From NCBI GenBank assembly GCA_007119345.1, contig SKPV01000010.1, forward strand, positions 14,335-78,334: a stretch of DNA of 64,000 nucleotides, read 5' to 3'. The DNA comes from Halovivax sp. (GTDB lineage Archaea > Halobacteriota > Halobacteria > Halobacteriales > Natrialbaceae). The position numbers and the translations under genes were made by a program. Every line of letters begins with the position of its first letter. Within the stretch, counting starts at the first letter, position 1. A model generated the notes under the pieces. That model was not told the DNA's origin. It searched no databases and saw only the letters and a program-made list of their open reading frames with translations. This document shows positions 11,862-21,022 of the stretch, piece after piece.

Positions 11862-12758
11862 ATGCGCGTCGTCATACTCGGGTGCGGGTACGTGGGTCTC
11901 GAACTCGGCCGACAGCTCGAAGCGCGGGGTCACGAAGCGATCGGCGTCCGACGGTCGAAGGACGGCCTCGCGGCGATCGAGGACGCCGGGTTCGCGGCGG
12001 TTCGAGCCGACGCGACGGACCCGGACTCGCTGGAGGGAGTGCCGGACGCGGACGCCGTCGTTTTCGCCGCCAGCAGCGGCGGTCGAGGCGCCGAGACGGC
12101 CCGACGGGTCTACGTCGACGGCCTCCGGACGGCGATCGAGCACTTCGGCGAGCGGTCGAACCACCCGGATCGGCTGATCTACACCTCGTCGACCGGCGTC
12201 CACGGCGATCACGACGGGGACTGGGTCGACGAGGAGACGCCCATCGAGCCGACGACGCCCAAGACCGAGGTGCTCGCCGAGGCAGAGCGGATCGCCCTGG
12301 AGCGCGCGCCCGAGTTCGGCGTGGACGGCACCGTCGCACGGTACGCAGGGTTGTACGGTCCGGGTCGGTATCGCCTGGGGCGGTACCTGGACGGCCCGGT
12401 CACGGACGGGTACCTGAACATGGTCCACCGCGAGGACGCCGCCGGCTCGGTCCGCTACCTGCTCGAGGAGGCCCTCGTCCGTGGAGCGGTGGTCCAGGTG
12501 GTCGACGACGAGCCCGTCGACAAGTGGACGTTCGCGGACTGGCTCGCCGACCGCTGCGGCCGAGAATCGCCCCCCAAGCGGACGAAGGCCGAGCGCCTGG
12601 CCGAAGACGACCTCTCCGAGGCCGCCGAGCGCCGCATTCGAACGAGCAAACGCTGCTCGAACGAGTTCCTTCGGTCGCTCGGCTACGAGTTCGCGTTCCC
12701 CACCTACCGCGAAGGATACCGAGCGGCGGTCGACGGCTACCGGGCGGACTCCGAATGA
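11862..12758 (+). CDS. NAD(P)-dependent epimerase/dehydratase-family protein
   Basis: Protein of 298 aa starting with the Rossmann motif GCGYVG (residues 7-12), a YeeZ/SDR-like extended short-chain dehydrogenase. A YTSSTGVHG stretch supplies the usual Ser/Thr region, but the canonical YxxxK is replaced by a less clear TPKTEV segment, so catalysis is uncertain. Substrate unknown. It lies between aconitase and the DHH gene on the same strand. The ATG directly precedes the first strand. Confidence 0.85.
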   Translation: MRVVILGCGYVGLELGRQLEARGHEAIGVRRSKDGLAAIEDAGFAAVRADATDPDSLEGVPDADAVVFAASSGGRGAETARRVYVDGLRTAIEHFGERSNHPDRLIYTSSTGVHGDHDGDWVDEETPIEPTTPKTEVLAEAERIALERAPEFGVDGTVARYAGLYGPGRYRLGRYLDGPVTDGYLNMVHREDAAGSVRYLLEEALVRGAVVQVVDDEPVDKWTFADWLADRCGRESPPKRTKAERLAEDDLSEAAERRIRTSKRCSNEFLRSLGYEFAFPTYREGYRAAVDGYRADSE

Positions 12759-12916
12759 GCTGGTAGATCGTCACTTACCGGGCAAAATCCGAGCGAGTCG
12801 TCGAGAAATTATCGAAAATCCGACGGACGGCGACGAGTTCGCGACGGACGCGGGCGGGGGACGGCCGATCCGTCGAACGGGGGAACTTTCATGGTCGGTG
12901 ACTCGGAGAGTCAGAT

Positions 12917-14119
12917 ATGGACGTACGGTTCGCGGGTTCGACCGTCGACGATCCGGCCGGTCGGCAGGTACCGGCGGTCGAGACGGCCACGGAGACCCTC
13001 GGGGCCGTGGATCCGCTCTTGCTCTCTGCCGGGGTGCTCGGGGTCGCGCTGATCACCATCGCCGGCTGGTGGCTCGTCCGGTGGCTTCGTCGGCCCCCCG
13101 GCGTACGCCTCCAGCGGGTACTGGCCGGCCGCGACGAGGTCGCGATCCTGATGCATCCGAATCCGGATCCGGACGCGATGGCGTGTGCCATGGGCGTCGC
13201 GCGCGTCGCAGAGACGGTGGATACGGAGACGACGCTCCAGTATCCGGGCCAAATTCGCCACCAGGAGAACCGAGCCTTCCGGACGGTGCTCGACCTCGAC
13301 CTGGAACAGATCGAGTCAAAATCGGAACTCGCGGCCGATGACGTCGTCCTCGTCGATCACAACACGGCCCGGGGATTCACCGGCGCGCAATCGGTCGAGC
13401 CGATCGCCGTTATCGATCACCACCCCGGGAACGGTGCCGGCACGGAGTTCACCGACGTCCGATCCGAGTACGGCGCCGCTTCCACGATCTTCGCCGAGTA
13501 CCTCCGGGAGATCGGCGCGACCCTCGAGGCGGAGGTCGAAGAGGGAGGCGCTGACGGCCCGCTCGTCTCCGAGGCGCTCGCGACGGGATTGCTCTACGGC
13601 ATCCAGTCCGACACCAATCAGCTGACCAAAGGGTGCACCGAGGCCGAGTTCGACGCCGCCGCGTTCCTGTTCCGGGGGATCGACGAGGATCTCCTCGACC
13701 GGATCGCCAATCCGCAGGTTTCGGACGAAGTGCTCCAGACGAAAGCGGAGGCCATCCTGAACAAGCGGGTCGACGGCTCGTTCGCCATCTGCGACGTCGG
13801 CGAGACGGGAAACGTCGACGCCATCCCGCAGGCGGCGGACGAGCTGATGCACCTGGAAGGCGTCACCGCCGTCGTCGTCTTCGGCGAGCACGACGGAACG
13901 CTGCACCTCTCTGGGCGGTCCCGCGACGATCGGGTCCACATGGGGGAAACGCTCCGACACGCGGTGAGCGACATTCCGATGGCGTCTGCCGGCGGACACG
14001 CGCGCATGGGAGGCGGTCAGCTCTCGGTCGAACACATGAACGGAATCGGCCCGTCCGACGGGATCAGCAAGAGCGATTTCGAAGCCCGACTGTTCTCTTC
14101 GCTATCGGGCGAGCGGTGA
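12917..14119 (+). CDS. Membrane-anchored DHH family phosphoesterase
   Basis: Protein of 400 aa: a single membrane helix (residues 33-55), then a DHH phosphoesterase domain with motif I HPNPDPDAMA (80-89), a DHN motif and VIDHHPG (about 163-169), and a C-terminal DHHA1 domain ending in a Gly-rich GGHARMGGGQ segment. DHH enzymes hydrolyse small nucleotides such as pApA, oligoribonucleotides or cyclic di-AMP. The membrane anchor recalls bacterial GdpP but without the PAS and GGDEF-like domains. The substrate cannot be decided here. The ATG lies ten bases after a GGAGAG stretch. Confidence 0.88.
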   Translation: MDVRFAGSTVDDPAGRQVPAVETATETLGAVDPLLLSAGVLGVALITIAGWWLVRWLRRPPGVRLQRVLAGRDEVAILMHPNPDPDAMACAMGVARVAETVDTETTLQYPGQIRHQENRAFRTVLDLDLEQIESKSELAADDVVLVDHNTARGFTGAQSVEPIAVIDHHPGNGAGTEFTDVRSEYGAASTIFAEYLREIGATLEAEVEEGGADGPLVSEALATGLLYGIQSDTNQLTKGCTEAEFDAAAFLFRGIDEDLLDRIANPQVSDEVLQTKAEAILNKRVDGSFAICDVGETGNVDAIPQAADELMHLEGVTAVVVFGEHDGTLHLSGRSRDDRVHMGETLRHAVSDIPMASAGGHARMGGGQLSVEHMNGIGPSDGISKSDFEARLFSSLSGER

Positions 14120-14208
14120 ACGGACGAGGAGACGCTCGACGGGGCGAGTGGCCGGACGCGCGAACGGGCCGAACTCTCGCCGCGCTCGCGTTCGGAACGC
14201 GAGACCGC

Positions 14209-14379
14209 TCAGCGGATCTCCTTCCACTCTTTGCCGCAGTCCGGACAGCGCCTGATCGTCGTGATCGAGTCGGGATCGTTCTCCGTCTTCAGCGATTTCT
14301 CGCAGTCCGCGCAGGTGATCCGCTCGTAGGTGTCTTTGACCAATTCGCCCTCGCGCAGTGCCTTCCGGATCGATTTCAT
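14209..14379 (-). CDS. HVO_0758-type zinc-finger microprotein
   Basis: Protein of 56 aa with two CxxC pairs, C23/C26 (CADC) and C45/C48 (CPDC), a typical zinc ribbon. The length and N terminus (MKSIRKALREGELVKDTYER) match the 56-residue HVO_0758 family of haloarchaeal zinc-finger microproteins as I remember it. Function unknown; nucleic-acid or protein binding is a guess. It is divergent from the MFS transporter, whose start is 98 bases away. Confidence 0.85.
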   Translation of the reverse strand: MKSIRKALREGELVKDTYERITCADCEKSLKTENDPDSITTIRRCPDCGKEWKEIR

Positions 14380-14477
14380 GTTCCGGCGTTACGAAGGAGG
14401 GGGAGAAAAAGACCGGGGTCAGGCGGTTGCCATTTCGATTCGAAACCTTTGATTCGGTCGGCCCCCACCGCCGAGAC

Positions 14478-15695
14478 GTGACCAACGCGCGACGGGGACG
14501 GATCGGGACGCGGACGGGCGTGTTCGGTACGCTCTGCGGGCTGGTGTTCCTGGTGAACTTCGGCCGGGTGGTGTACGCGCCGCTGCTGGAGCCGTTTCGG
14601 ACGACGTTCGGCGCGAGCGCGGGCGCCGTCGGGCTGCTGGCGACGCTCGTGTGGATCGGCAGCGCCGCGCCGCGGTTCCCGACCGGCTACCTGCTGACGA
14701 AGTACCCCCGACACCGGATCGTGCTCGCCTCCGGGCTCGTCCTCGCCGCCTCCTCGGCGGTCGCGGCCGCAGCGCCGACGCTACGGGCGCTGTACGTCGC
14801 GACGGTGCTGGTCGGCGTCGGCAGCGGCGTCTACTACGTCTCCGCCCACCCCCTGATCGGGCAGCTGTATCCGTCGCGGGTCGGGCGGGCGATCGGGATC
14901 CACGGCACCGCCAGCCAGATCGCCGCCGTCGTGGCCCCGGGAATCGTCGCCGTCGTGCTGGCGGTCGCGATCTGGCCGGTCGCGCCGTGGCGGGTCGTGT
15001 TCCTGTTACTGGCCGCGGTCGCGCTCGGTTCGTCCGTCCTGTTCTGGCTCGCGGCAAAGCGCACCGACCTGGAGGCCTCCACCCCGCTGGACCTCGAGCT
15101 GCGGGCGGCGTTTCGGTCCCAGTGGCGATTGATCCTGACCGGAATCGCCGTGATAGGGCTCGCCGGGATGGTCTGGATCGGCGTCTTCAACTTCTACGTC
15201 ACGTACCTGATCGAGACGAAGGGGTTCGGCGGCGGCCGATCGCGGACCGTCCTGACGGTGGTGTTCGCGGCCGGCGTCCCCGCGTTCTGGTTCGGCGGCC
15301 GCCTCGCCGACCGCCTGTCGTTCGTCCCCCTCTTGCTCGCCGTCCTCGGGACGTACGTCGCCTCGCTACTCGCCCTGGTCGTCGTCGAGGGCTTCGCGGC
15401 CGTACTGATCGTCTCCGCGGTGCTCGGCTTCGTGATCCACTGTCTCTTCCCCGTGACGGACACGTACCTGCTCACCTCGCTCCCGGAGCGGTACCGAGGC
15501 AGCGGCTACGCCGTCTTCAGCGGGACGATGATGCCGATACAGGCGGTCGGGAGCGTGCTCGTCGGGGGATTGGTCGACGCCGGCTTCGGTTACGATCGAG
15601 TGTTCGTCGGACTGGCCCTGGCAGTCGCCGCGCTCACCGCCTGCCTGGCCGTCCTCGCCGCGGTCGGTCGACTTCCCGCCGGCACGAACGGATGA
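14478..15695 (+). CDS. MFS transporter
   Basis: Protein of 405 aa with twelve hydrophobic helices in two halves and basic loops such as RFPTGYLLTKYPRHR between helices 2 and 3, the usual MFS signature loop (GxLaDrxGrr variant). It is a cytoplasmic-membrane secondary transporter of unknown substrate. I chose GTG 14478 because the preceding in-frame residues overlap the divergent zinc-finger start and do not resemble a transporter N terminus. It is followed by the HTTM gene, probably on its own promoter. Confidence 0.88.
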   Translation: MTNARRGRIGTRTGVFGTLCGLVFLVNFGRVVYAPLLEPFRTTFGASAGAVGLLATLVWIGSAAPRFPTGYLLTKYPRHRIVLASGLVLAASSAVAAAAPTLRALYVATVLVGVGSGVYYVSAHPLIGQLYPSRVGRAIGIHGTASQIAAVVAPGIVAVVLAVAIWPVAPWRVVFLLLAAVALGSSVLFWLAAKRTDLEASTPLDLELRAAFRSQWRLILTGIAVIGLAGMVWIGVFNFYVTYLIETKGFGGGRSRTVLTVVFAAGVPAFWFGGRLADRLSFVPLLLAVLGTYVASLLALVVVEGFAAVLIVSAVLGFVIHCLFPVTDTYLLTSLPERYRGSGYAVFSGTMMPIQAVGSVLVGGLVDAGFGYDRVFVGLALAVAALTACLAVLAAVGRLPAGTNG

Positions 15696-15777
15696 TCGAC
15701 GCGACGCGAGAGAACGACCGAACCGGCTGGTGTCGTGCTAATCAATCGTCCGACGAGCGGTGAAGAACACCACAATG

Positions 15778-15784
15778 AATATAC
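15778..15784 (+). promoter_or_regulatory. Putative TATA box of the HTTM gene
   Basis: AATATAC lies about 27-32 bases before ATG 15810, the spacing expected for a leaderless haloarchaeal transcript. Confidence 0.45.
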
Positions 15785-15809
15785 CACGGCCGGTGACGTA
15801 CATATACAG

Positions 15810-17456
15810 ATGGAGTCTCCCCTCCGATCGGCCCTGTGGAGACGCGCGCCGCCTCCGGTGCGCCAGCGGATCGTCGCTGCCAAGAGCTCCCGGGGCTGGC
15901 GGGCGTTCCTGAACCTCGCCGATTGCGTCCGCGTCGACACGCGGTCGCTGGCCGTCTTTCGCATCGTCGTCGCGCTGCTCATCCTCGCCGACCTCCTCCT
16001 GCGGTCGCGAAACTTCTCGTTCTACTACACCGACGACGGCGTCGTCCCGCAGTCGCTCGCGATGGTCCACGCGGGCGAAAACGCCTTCTCCGTCTACTAC
16101 TGGACGTCGGACCCGACGCTGATCGCGGCGCTGTTCGTCGTCCAGGCGCTGTTCGCGATCCAGCTCCTGGTGGGCTACAAAACCCGGATCGCGATGGCCG
16201 TCTCGTTCCTGCTCGTCGTCTCGCTCGATCACCACAATCCGCTGGTGTTGAGCTACGCCGACACGCTCTTCCGGCTCCTGCTGTTCTGGGCGATCTTCCT
16301 GCCCCTCGGGGAGCGGTGGTCGATCGACGCCCTCCACCGTGATCGCGCACCCAGGTGGACGTTCGTGGGGGCAGCCTCCGCGCTCGCGCTCGCCCAGATG
16401 GTCACCATGTACGCCCAGAACGGCTACCACAAGTACAACGACGACTCGGAGCTCTGGCAGAGCGGCGGCGCGACGCCGAAGATCTTCGGCCTCGACGAGA
16501 TGACGTTCCTGCTGGGCGATTACTTCCGGCACATTCCGACGATGCTGGAGTACGGTGGACTCACCTGGTACTACATGCTCATCGCGTCTCCGCTGCTCAT
16601 CCTCCTGTGGGGACGTCCCCGGATGTTGCTGACGTTCATGTTCGTCGGCGGCCACGCGTCGTTCGCGCTCACCGTCCGGATCGGCGCGTTCGCCTACGTG
16701 GCTATCGCCGGACTGATCCTCTTCCTCCAGCCGCAATTCTGGCGCGACGCAGCCACCCTGGTGCGGGCGGCGAACCTGCAGGACCACGTCGAGACCGCAG
16801 GGAACGGCGTTGAACGCGTCGGCCGACGGATCGCGTCCGTCCTTCCTTCGGTAGTGTTCGATTCGTCCCGCCAGCAACTGGCGAGAGCGATCGGATACAA
16901 AGCCGCCATCGTGATCGTCGCCGGCTCGATGGTACTGCTCACCCTCTCGGCGGGGGTTCAGTTCGCGGGCGTCGCGGACGACTCCGTCGGACCGACGGAC
17001 GAGATTCAGGAGTACCAGGACCGCTTCGGCGTCGAGCAGCCGGAGTGGAGCATCTTCGCGCCAACGCCGCGAACCACCGATCGCTACTACGTCTTCCCCG
17101 CGCGAACGGCCGACGGCGAGATGTACGACGTCTTCAACGACCGCGAGTTGACGTACGACCGCCCGTACGACGAACTCCAGAAGCAACACGACGCCTACCG
17201 CGAGCGGTTCTACATGAACAGCATCCGCCGCGCCGGCGACGACGGGGCCGCCCCGGAGTACCTCGTCGAACACATCTGCGAGACGTGGGCCGACGAGCGC
17301 GGGGTGGAGTTGACGCAGGTGAACGTCTACGAGGTGATCGAACGGATCGATCGGGACTCGATCGACGATCCCGACGAACGCGAGCGTCACTACTTCCTGC
17401 GATCGATGCACGGGTGCGACGGGCACGAGCCGGAAGACTTCGCGCCGCCCGACTGA
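15810..17456 (+). CDS. HTTM domain membrane protein (vitamin K carboxylase-like fold)
   Basis: Protein of 548 aa with an N-terminal HTTM (horizontally transferred transmembrane) domain of about eight helices (residues 45-330), a further membrane helix near 370-390 and a hydrophilic C-terminal region of 160 residues. HTTM proteins share the fold of vitamin K-dependent gamma-carboxylase, but their prokaryotic role is unknown. ATG 15810 (MESPLRSAL) was chosen because it follows a TATA-like box. An upstream start would add 25 polar residues. The next gene, GpgS-like, starts 109 bases downstream on the same strand. Confidence 0.87.
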   Translation: MESPLRSALWRRAPPPVRQRIVAAKSSRGWRAFLNLADCVRVDTRSLAVFRIVVALLILADLLLRSRNFSFYYTDDGVVPQSLAMVHAGENAFSVYYWTSDPTLIAALFVVQALFAIQLLVGYKTRIAMAVSFLLVVSLDHHNPLVLSYADTLFRLLLFWAIFLPLGERWSIDALHRDRAPRWTFVGAASALALAQMVTMYAQNGYHKYNDDSELWQSGGATPKIFGLDEMTFLLGDYFRHIPTMLEYGGLTWYYMLIASPLLILLWGRPRMLLTFMFVGGHASFALTVRIGAFAYVAIAGLILFLQPQFWRDAATLVRAANLQDHVETAGNGVERVGRRIASVLPSVVFDSSRQQLARAIGYKAAIVIVAGSMVLLTLSAGVQFAGVADDSVGPTDEIQEYQDRFGVEQPEWSIFAPTPRTTDRYYVFPARTADGEMYDVFNDRELTYDRPYDELQKQHDAYRERFYMNSIRRAGDDGAAPEYLVEHICETWADERGVELTQVNVYEVIERIDRDSIDDPDERERHYFLRSMHGCDGHEPEDFAPPD

Positions 17457-17565
17457 TCCCCCGCTCGCCGAACGCCTCCTCGACCGGGGCTCGTCCGACC
17501 GGCCGGAGTCGGCAGCCGTCGACGGAGTCGTGTCCCTTTTGACGGTCGACTCCAATCGACCACCG

Positions 17566-18660
17566 ATGGAGTACGTACAGGAACGGATCGCCACGCTCCA
17601 CGACCTCACCGACGCGGGGCCGCCCGCGGCGGCAGACGCGTTCGCGGAGACGGCGGTCGTCGTTCCGATGACCGACCGCGAGCACGCGAGCCTCGCGGCC
17701 GAGCGGGTCCTCTCGGCGCTCGAGGCCGTCGATCCGGCGGCGGTGTACGTCCCCGTCAGGGCGCCCCCCGACCGGATCGAGCCGTTCCGACGGTGGGTGA
17801 GGTCGTTCGACCTCTCGCTGCGGGTCGTGTGGTGTAACGCGCCCGCCGTCGAGCGGCTGCTCGCCGACGCCGGGCTCGACGGCGGCTTCGGGAAGGGGCG
17901 GGACGTCTGGCTCGCGCTCGGCCCCGCGGCCGAGACGTGTTCGCGGATCGTCGTCCACGACGCGGACGCGAGCAGCTACGAGGCCGGCCACGTCGCCAGG
18001 TTGCTGGCGCCGCTCTCGATGGGCTACGAGTTCTCGAAGGGCTACTACGCCCGCGTGGAGAACGACCGGCTGTACGGGCGCCTCTGCCGGTTGTTCTACG
18101 AGCCGCTCGTGCGAGCGCTCGATGAGACCCGCCGCGAGCCGATCGTCTCCTACCTCGGGGCGTTCCGGTACGCCCTCGCCGGCGAGTTCGCGATGACGGC
18201 CCGACTGGCGAGGCGAATACGGGCGCCGCGATCGTGGGGCCTGGAAGTCGGAACGCTCGGCGACGCGTTCGCCCAAGCGGGGTTCGCGGGCACCGCACAG
18301 GTCGACCTCGGACGCCACGAACACGACCACCGCGCGGTGGCGGGCGAGACGGGCCTCGAGGGAATGAGTCGCGAGGTCGCCGCCACGCTCTTTCACGTGC
18401 TGGTCGACCACGGCCTCCGGATCGAGTACGACCGCCTGGCCGATCGGTACCGGGCGGCCGGGCGAGAGCTCGTCGAGCAGTACCGCGCCGACGCGACGTT
18501 CAACGACCTCACGTACGACGCCGCGAGCGAGCGCGAGCAGGTCGACCGGTACGCGAGCGCGATCGCTCCGCCCGGCGAGGATCGGCGGCTCCCGGCCTGG
18601 GACGCGATCGACCTGGATCCCGGATCCGTCCTCTCGGCCGCCTCGGCGCGACCGGAGTGA
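17566..18660 (+). CDS. gpgS: Glucosyl-3-phosphoglycerate synthase-like glycosyltransferase
   Basis: Protein of 364 aa resembling GT81/GT2 enzymes. The nucleotide-sugar-binding DxD-type motif HDADASSYE is near residue 130, followed by YEFSKGYYARVENDRLYGR, the lysine- and arginine-containing acceptor segment typical of GpgS. Known GpgS enzymes transfer glucose to 3-phosphoglycerate, making glucosylglycerate compatible solutes or capsule precursors. In a salt-in haloarchaeon the product is uncertain. No phosphatase partner (GpgP) is adjacent. The ATG is at 17566. Confidence 0.78.
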   Translation: MEYVQERIATLHDLTDAGPPAAADAFAETAVVVPMTDREHASLAAERVLSALEAVDPAAVYVPVRAPPDRIEPFRRWVRSFDLSLRVVWCNAPAVERLLADAGLDGGFGKGRDVWLALGPAAETCSRIVVHDADASSYEAGHVARLLAPLSMGYEFSKGYYARVENDRLYGRLCRLFYEPLVRALDETRREPIVSYLGAFRYALAGEFAMTARLARRIRAPRSWGLEVGTLGDAFAQAGFAGTAQVDLGRHEHDHRAVAGETGLEGMSREVAATLFHVLVDHGLRIEYDRLADRYRAAGRELVEQYRADATFNDLTYDAASEREQVDRYASAIAPPGEDRRLPAWDAIDLDPGSVLSAASARPE

Positions 18661-18962
18661 TCGGGCGGAGTCGGTGACGAGCCCTTCCCCCGGAACCGTT
18701 CGATAGCGACCGCGTGCCAGACGCGCACCCAGGGGACGATGAGCCGCGGGGACGCGTCCGACACTCGGGGGACGTTGGGCCGAGAGGACGCGTCCGACAC
18801 TCAGGAGACGTGGGGCAGCGGGGACGCGTCCGACGCTTCGTAACCAGCGATCCGTCGCAGCGACGTCGGCGACCGTCGCGCGTTTGCGACGGCCTCGGAT
18901 CACTCGCCCGCGACCGAAACCACGTCGGAACACCTAATCGTCATCCACCCCAAACCACGGCC
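18661..18962. repeat. Gene-free stretch with 36-bp tandem repeat, about 3.5 copies
   Basis: Core GACGCGTCCGAC occurs at 18751, 18787 and 18823, exactly 36 bases apart, with a diverged copy before it from about 18720. The remaining sequence to 18962 (an A-rich patch near 18918-18960) probably holds the promoter of the next gene. No open frame is convincing. Confidence 0.9.
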
Positions 18963-19430
18963 ATGGACGCGACGTCGGACGAGCTGGCCGGCGTGGTCGA
19001 CCTCTTCGGCGGTCTCCGCCGCGAGGAGCTCGAGCGCGCGCTGGGAGAGCTCGCCGCTCGGACCGACGGAGCGACGGTCGAGGAGCGCGCCGTCGACGAC
19101 GCCCTCGCACGAGCGGTCGACGGGTTCGCGCTCGTCGATCTCGAGATCGACGGCGAGGCGGTCTACGTGCCCGGACCGACGGCGTTTCCGGAACTCCCCG
19201 ACCACGGCGAGGACCTGCCCCACATCATGGACGTCCCGAAGAGATCGTTCGACCGCGAGACGCTCGGCGGGCGAGTTGCCGACCGCTTCGCGGCGTCCGT
19301 CGAGCGGGCCGTCGCGGCGGACGATCGCGAGCGCGCCCGCGAGCTCATCGACGTGAGCTACGACGCGGAGGCGTGGGGACCGGTGGAACTGGCGGACGAA
19401 CGATCGCGGCTCGACGACCTGCTCGGGTGA
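18963..19430 (+). CDS. Conserved haloarchaeal hypothetical protein upstream of Nudix gene
   Basis: Protein of 155 aa, acidic, soluble and mainly helical, with a central strand-rich part (VDLEIDGEAVYVPGPTAFPELP). It resembles a family I recall as DUF7109, encoded beside a CoA pyrophosphatase in haloarchaea. The stop is four bases before the Nudix ATG, so the two are very likely co-translated. Function unknown; the linkage suggests a role with nucleotide or CoA housekeeping, which is an inference only. Confidence 0.8.
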   Translation: MDATSDELAGVVDLFGGLRREELERALGELAARTDGATVEERAVDDALARAVDGFALVDLEIDGEAVYVPGPTAFPELPDHGEDLPHIMDVPKRSFDRETLGGRVADRFAASVERAVAADDRERARELIDVSYDAEAWGPVELADERSRLDDLLG

Positions 19431-19434
19431 GCCG

Positions 19435-20022
19435 ATGACCCGACTGCACCTCGATCCCGTCTCGCACCACGACCCCGAGGTGATCGACGACCAGCCGAAC
19501 GACGCCGCCGTCCTCGCCCCGGTGATCGAGCGAAACGGCGCGCACGCGCTGCTCTTCACCAAGCGCGCGGATCACCTGGGAGAACACCCGGGCCAGATGA
19601 GCTTCCCGGGCGGCGGCGCCGAACCCGAGGACGAGACGCTCCGCGCGACGGCGCTGCGGGAGGCCAGCGAGGAGATCGATCTCGATCCGAGCGAGGCCGA
19701 CGTCGTCGGCCGGCTCGACGACATCCGCACCATCACCGAGTACGCGGTGACGCCGTTCGTCGCGCGCGTCCCCGATCGCACGTACGAACCCGACGACCGC
19801 GAGGTCGCCGAGATCGCCGTCCTCCCGGTCGCAGACCTGCTCGAGCCGAGCAACTACGAGTACGAGACGCGCTCGCACCCCTACTACGGCGAGGTCGTGA
19901 TCCACTACTTCCACGTGAACGGCTACACCGTCTGGGGGGCGACGGGACGGATCCTGGTCCAGTTGCTCGAACTGACCACGCCGTTCCAGCCGCCGGTTCG
20001 ACTGGACCGGTCGGAGTACTGA
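19435..20022 (+). CDS. Nudix hydrolase, CoA pyrophosphatase-like
   Basis: Protein of 195 aa. A Nudix box (GGGAEPEDETLRATALREAS then EEIDL, near residues 60-84) is preceded by LFTKRADHLGEHPGQMSFPGG, the extended NuCoA signature of coenzyme A diphosphatases, which cleave CoA or acyl-CoA to phosphopantetheine and 3',5'-ADP. Cytoplasmic. It is translated directly after the 155-aa hypothetical protein (4-base gap). With several acyl-CoA enzymes in this window a role in CoA turnover is reasonable. Confidence 0.9.
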   Translation: MTRLHLDPVSHHDPEVIDDQPNDAAVLAPVIERNGAHALLFTKRADHLGEHPGQMSFPGGGAEPEDETLRATALREASEEIDLDPSEADVVGRLDDIRTITEYAVTPFVARVPDRTYEPDDREVAEIAVLPVADLLEPSNYEYETRSHPYYGEVVIHYFHVNGYTVWGATGRILVQLLELTTPFQPPVRLDRSEY

Positions 20023-20118
20023 GTCGCGGCGGGAACGCGTCGAAGCCAGCGAGCCGACCCGACGTCCCTTCGCGAACCCGACGACCCCGTCAGGCGAACG
20101 GAGCCACGAACGTCACCC

Positions 20119-20127
20119 TTTTGTATA
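20119..20127 (+). promoter_or_regulatory. Putative TATA box upstream of the 20222 gene
   Basis: TTTTGTATA lies about 25-30 bases before ATG 20150 and 100 bases before ATG 20222. Transcription would start near 20150, giving a leader of roughly 70 bases for the downstream gene. Confidence 0.5.
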
Positions 20128-20149
20128 CCGGGGGACTCGTGACAGTTAC

Positions 20150-20191
20150 ATGGTCTCGCAGACGATGGATCGAGTTCCGCACCGTTTCTAG
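20150..20191 (+). CDS. Possible leaderless upstream short ORF (13 codons)
   Basis: ATG 20150 opens a 13-codon frame (MVSQTMDRVPHRF, stop TAG) located just where a transcript from the TATA-like box at 20119-20127 would begin. It could be a leader peptide for the gene at 20222, or chance. No homology can be judged at this length. Confidence 0.25.
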   Translation: MVSQTMDRVPHRF

Positions 20192-20208
20192 CCACACCGT
20201 CGTCGCGC

Positions 20209-20216
20209 GAGGTGAT
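20209..20216 (+). promoter_or_regulatory. Strong Shine-Dalgarno site GAGGTGAT
   Basis: GAGGTGAT ends five bases before ATG 20222 and matches the anti-SD of archaeal 16S rRNA over eight bases. It fixes the start and implies a leadered mRNA. Confidence 0.7.
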
Positions 20217-20221
20217 CTCAA

Positions 20222-21022
20222 ATGTTAACCGACAGCGACCTCTCCGCCAGCGACCGCCCCGTCTCGCGCGCCGACCTCGACGGCATCGCCCTCAAGCCGA
20301 CCGAGTGCGACGTCGCCGCGATCGCCGACCTCCCGGTCGACACCGTCGCGATCGACTACGAGGGTCGCGAGCACGTCCCCGCCCGGGACGTCCTCGCCGA
20401 CCTCGCCTCCCGGGCGACGCTCCGAGTGACGACGCCCGTACGGGCGGACGGCTTCGACCCGCTCGGAGACGACTCGCTCGCCGAGGACATCCCCGCGGAC
20501 GTCGGCCGCGTGCTCGTCGCCGGCCACCCCGCGTACCTGACGAGCGGCGAGCGAAAGCGAGCCGTCGCGCCCAGACTCGGCGCCGCGCTCGAGGCGGCGC
20601 CCGACGCCTGGGTCGGCACCGAGAGCGTCGAACGCATCGCGATGGCGACCGGCGCCACCCAGTTCGAACTGCTGTCGGGACGTACCGAACGGGAGCTCAG
20701 GGCGCTGCGCGCGGCCGGTTTCGACGCCGATATCGCCGTCTACGCCCCAGCCGTCCTCACCGACGACCACGACGCGATCCTCGACGCCGTGGGCGGATAC
20801 GTCGCCCGACGCCGGCCGGTCGCCGACGCGCTCCCCGAGGGGGCGGCCACGGACGCGACGGCACAGGGAACCGCCAGGACGACCCTGCTCGCGGCCGCCG
20901 AGGACTACGCGCTCGTCGGGAGTGCGGAGACCGTTCGGGAACGAGTCGGCGCACTGCGCGAGGCCGGGGCGACGGCGGTCGTCGGCTATCCGGCGGCGGG
21001 CCTGGGCGACTTTCTGGGCTAA
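20222..21022 (+). CDS. Haloarchaeal hypothetical protein, LLM-like C terminus
   Basis: Protein of 266 aa, acidic. The first 200 residues look like an alpha/beta barrel remnant with strand-helix alternation (VDTVAIDYEGR, RVLVAGHPAYL). The tail YALVGSAETVRERVGALREAG resembles the C terminus of luciferase-like F420 monooxygenases. I recall a haloarchaeal family (DUF7388) with this look; the function is unknown. A strong ribosome-binding site supports ATG 20222. Its last codons (GLGDFLG and TAA) form copy 1 of a 33-bp tandem array that continues past the stop, with GLDGFLG kept in frame in later copies. Confidence 0.75.
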   Translation: MLTDSDLSASDRPVSRADLDGIALKPTECDVAAIADLPVDTVAIDYEGREHVPARDVLADLASRATLRVTTPVRADGFDPLGDDSLAEDIPADVGRVLVAGHPAYLTSGERKRAVAPRLGAALEAAPDAWVGTESVERIAMATGATQFELLSGRTERELRALRAAGFDADIAVYAPAVLTDDHDAILDAVGGYVARRRPVADALPEGAATDATAQGTARTTLLAAAEDYALVGSAETVRERVGALREAGATAVVGYPAAGLGDFLG

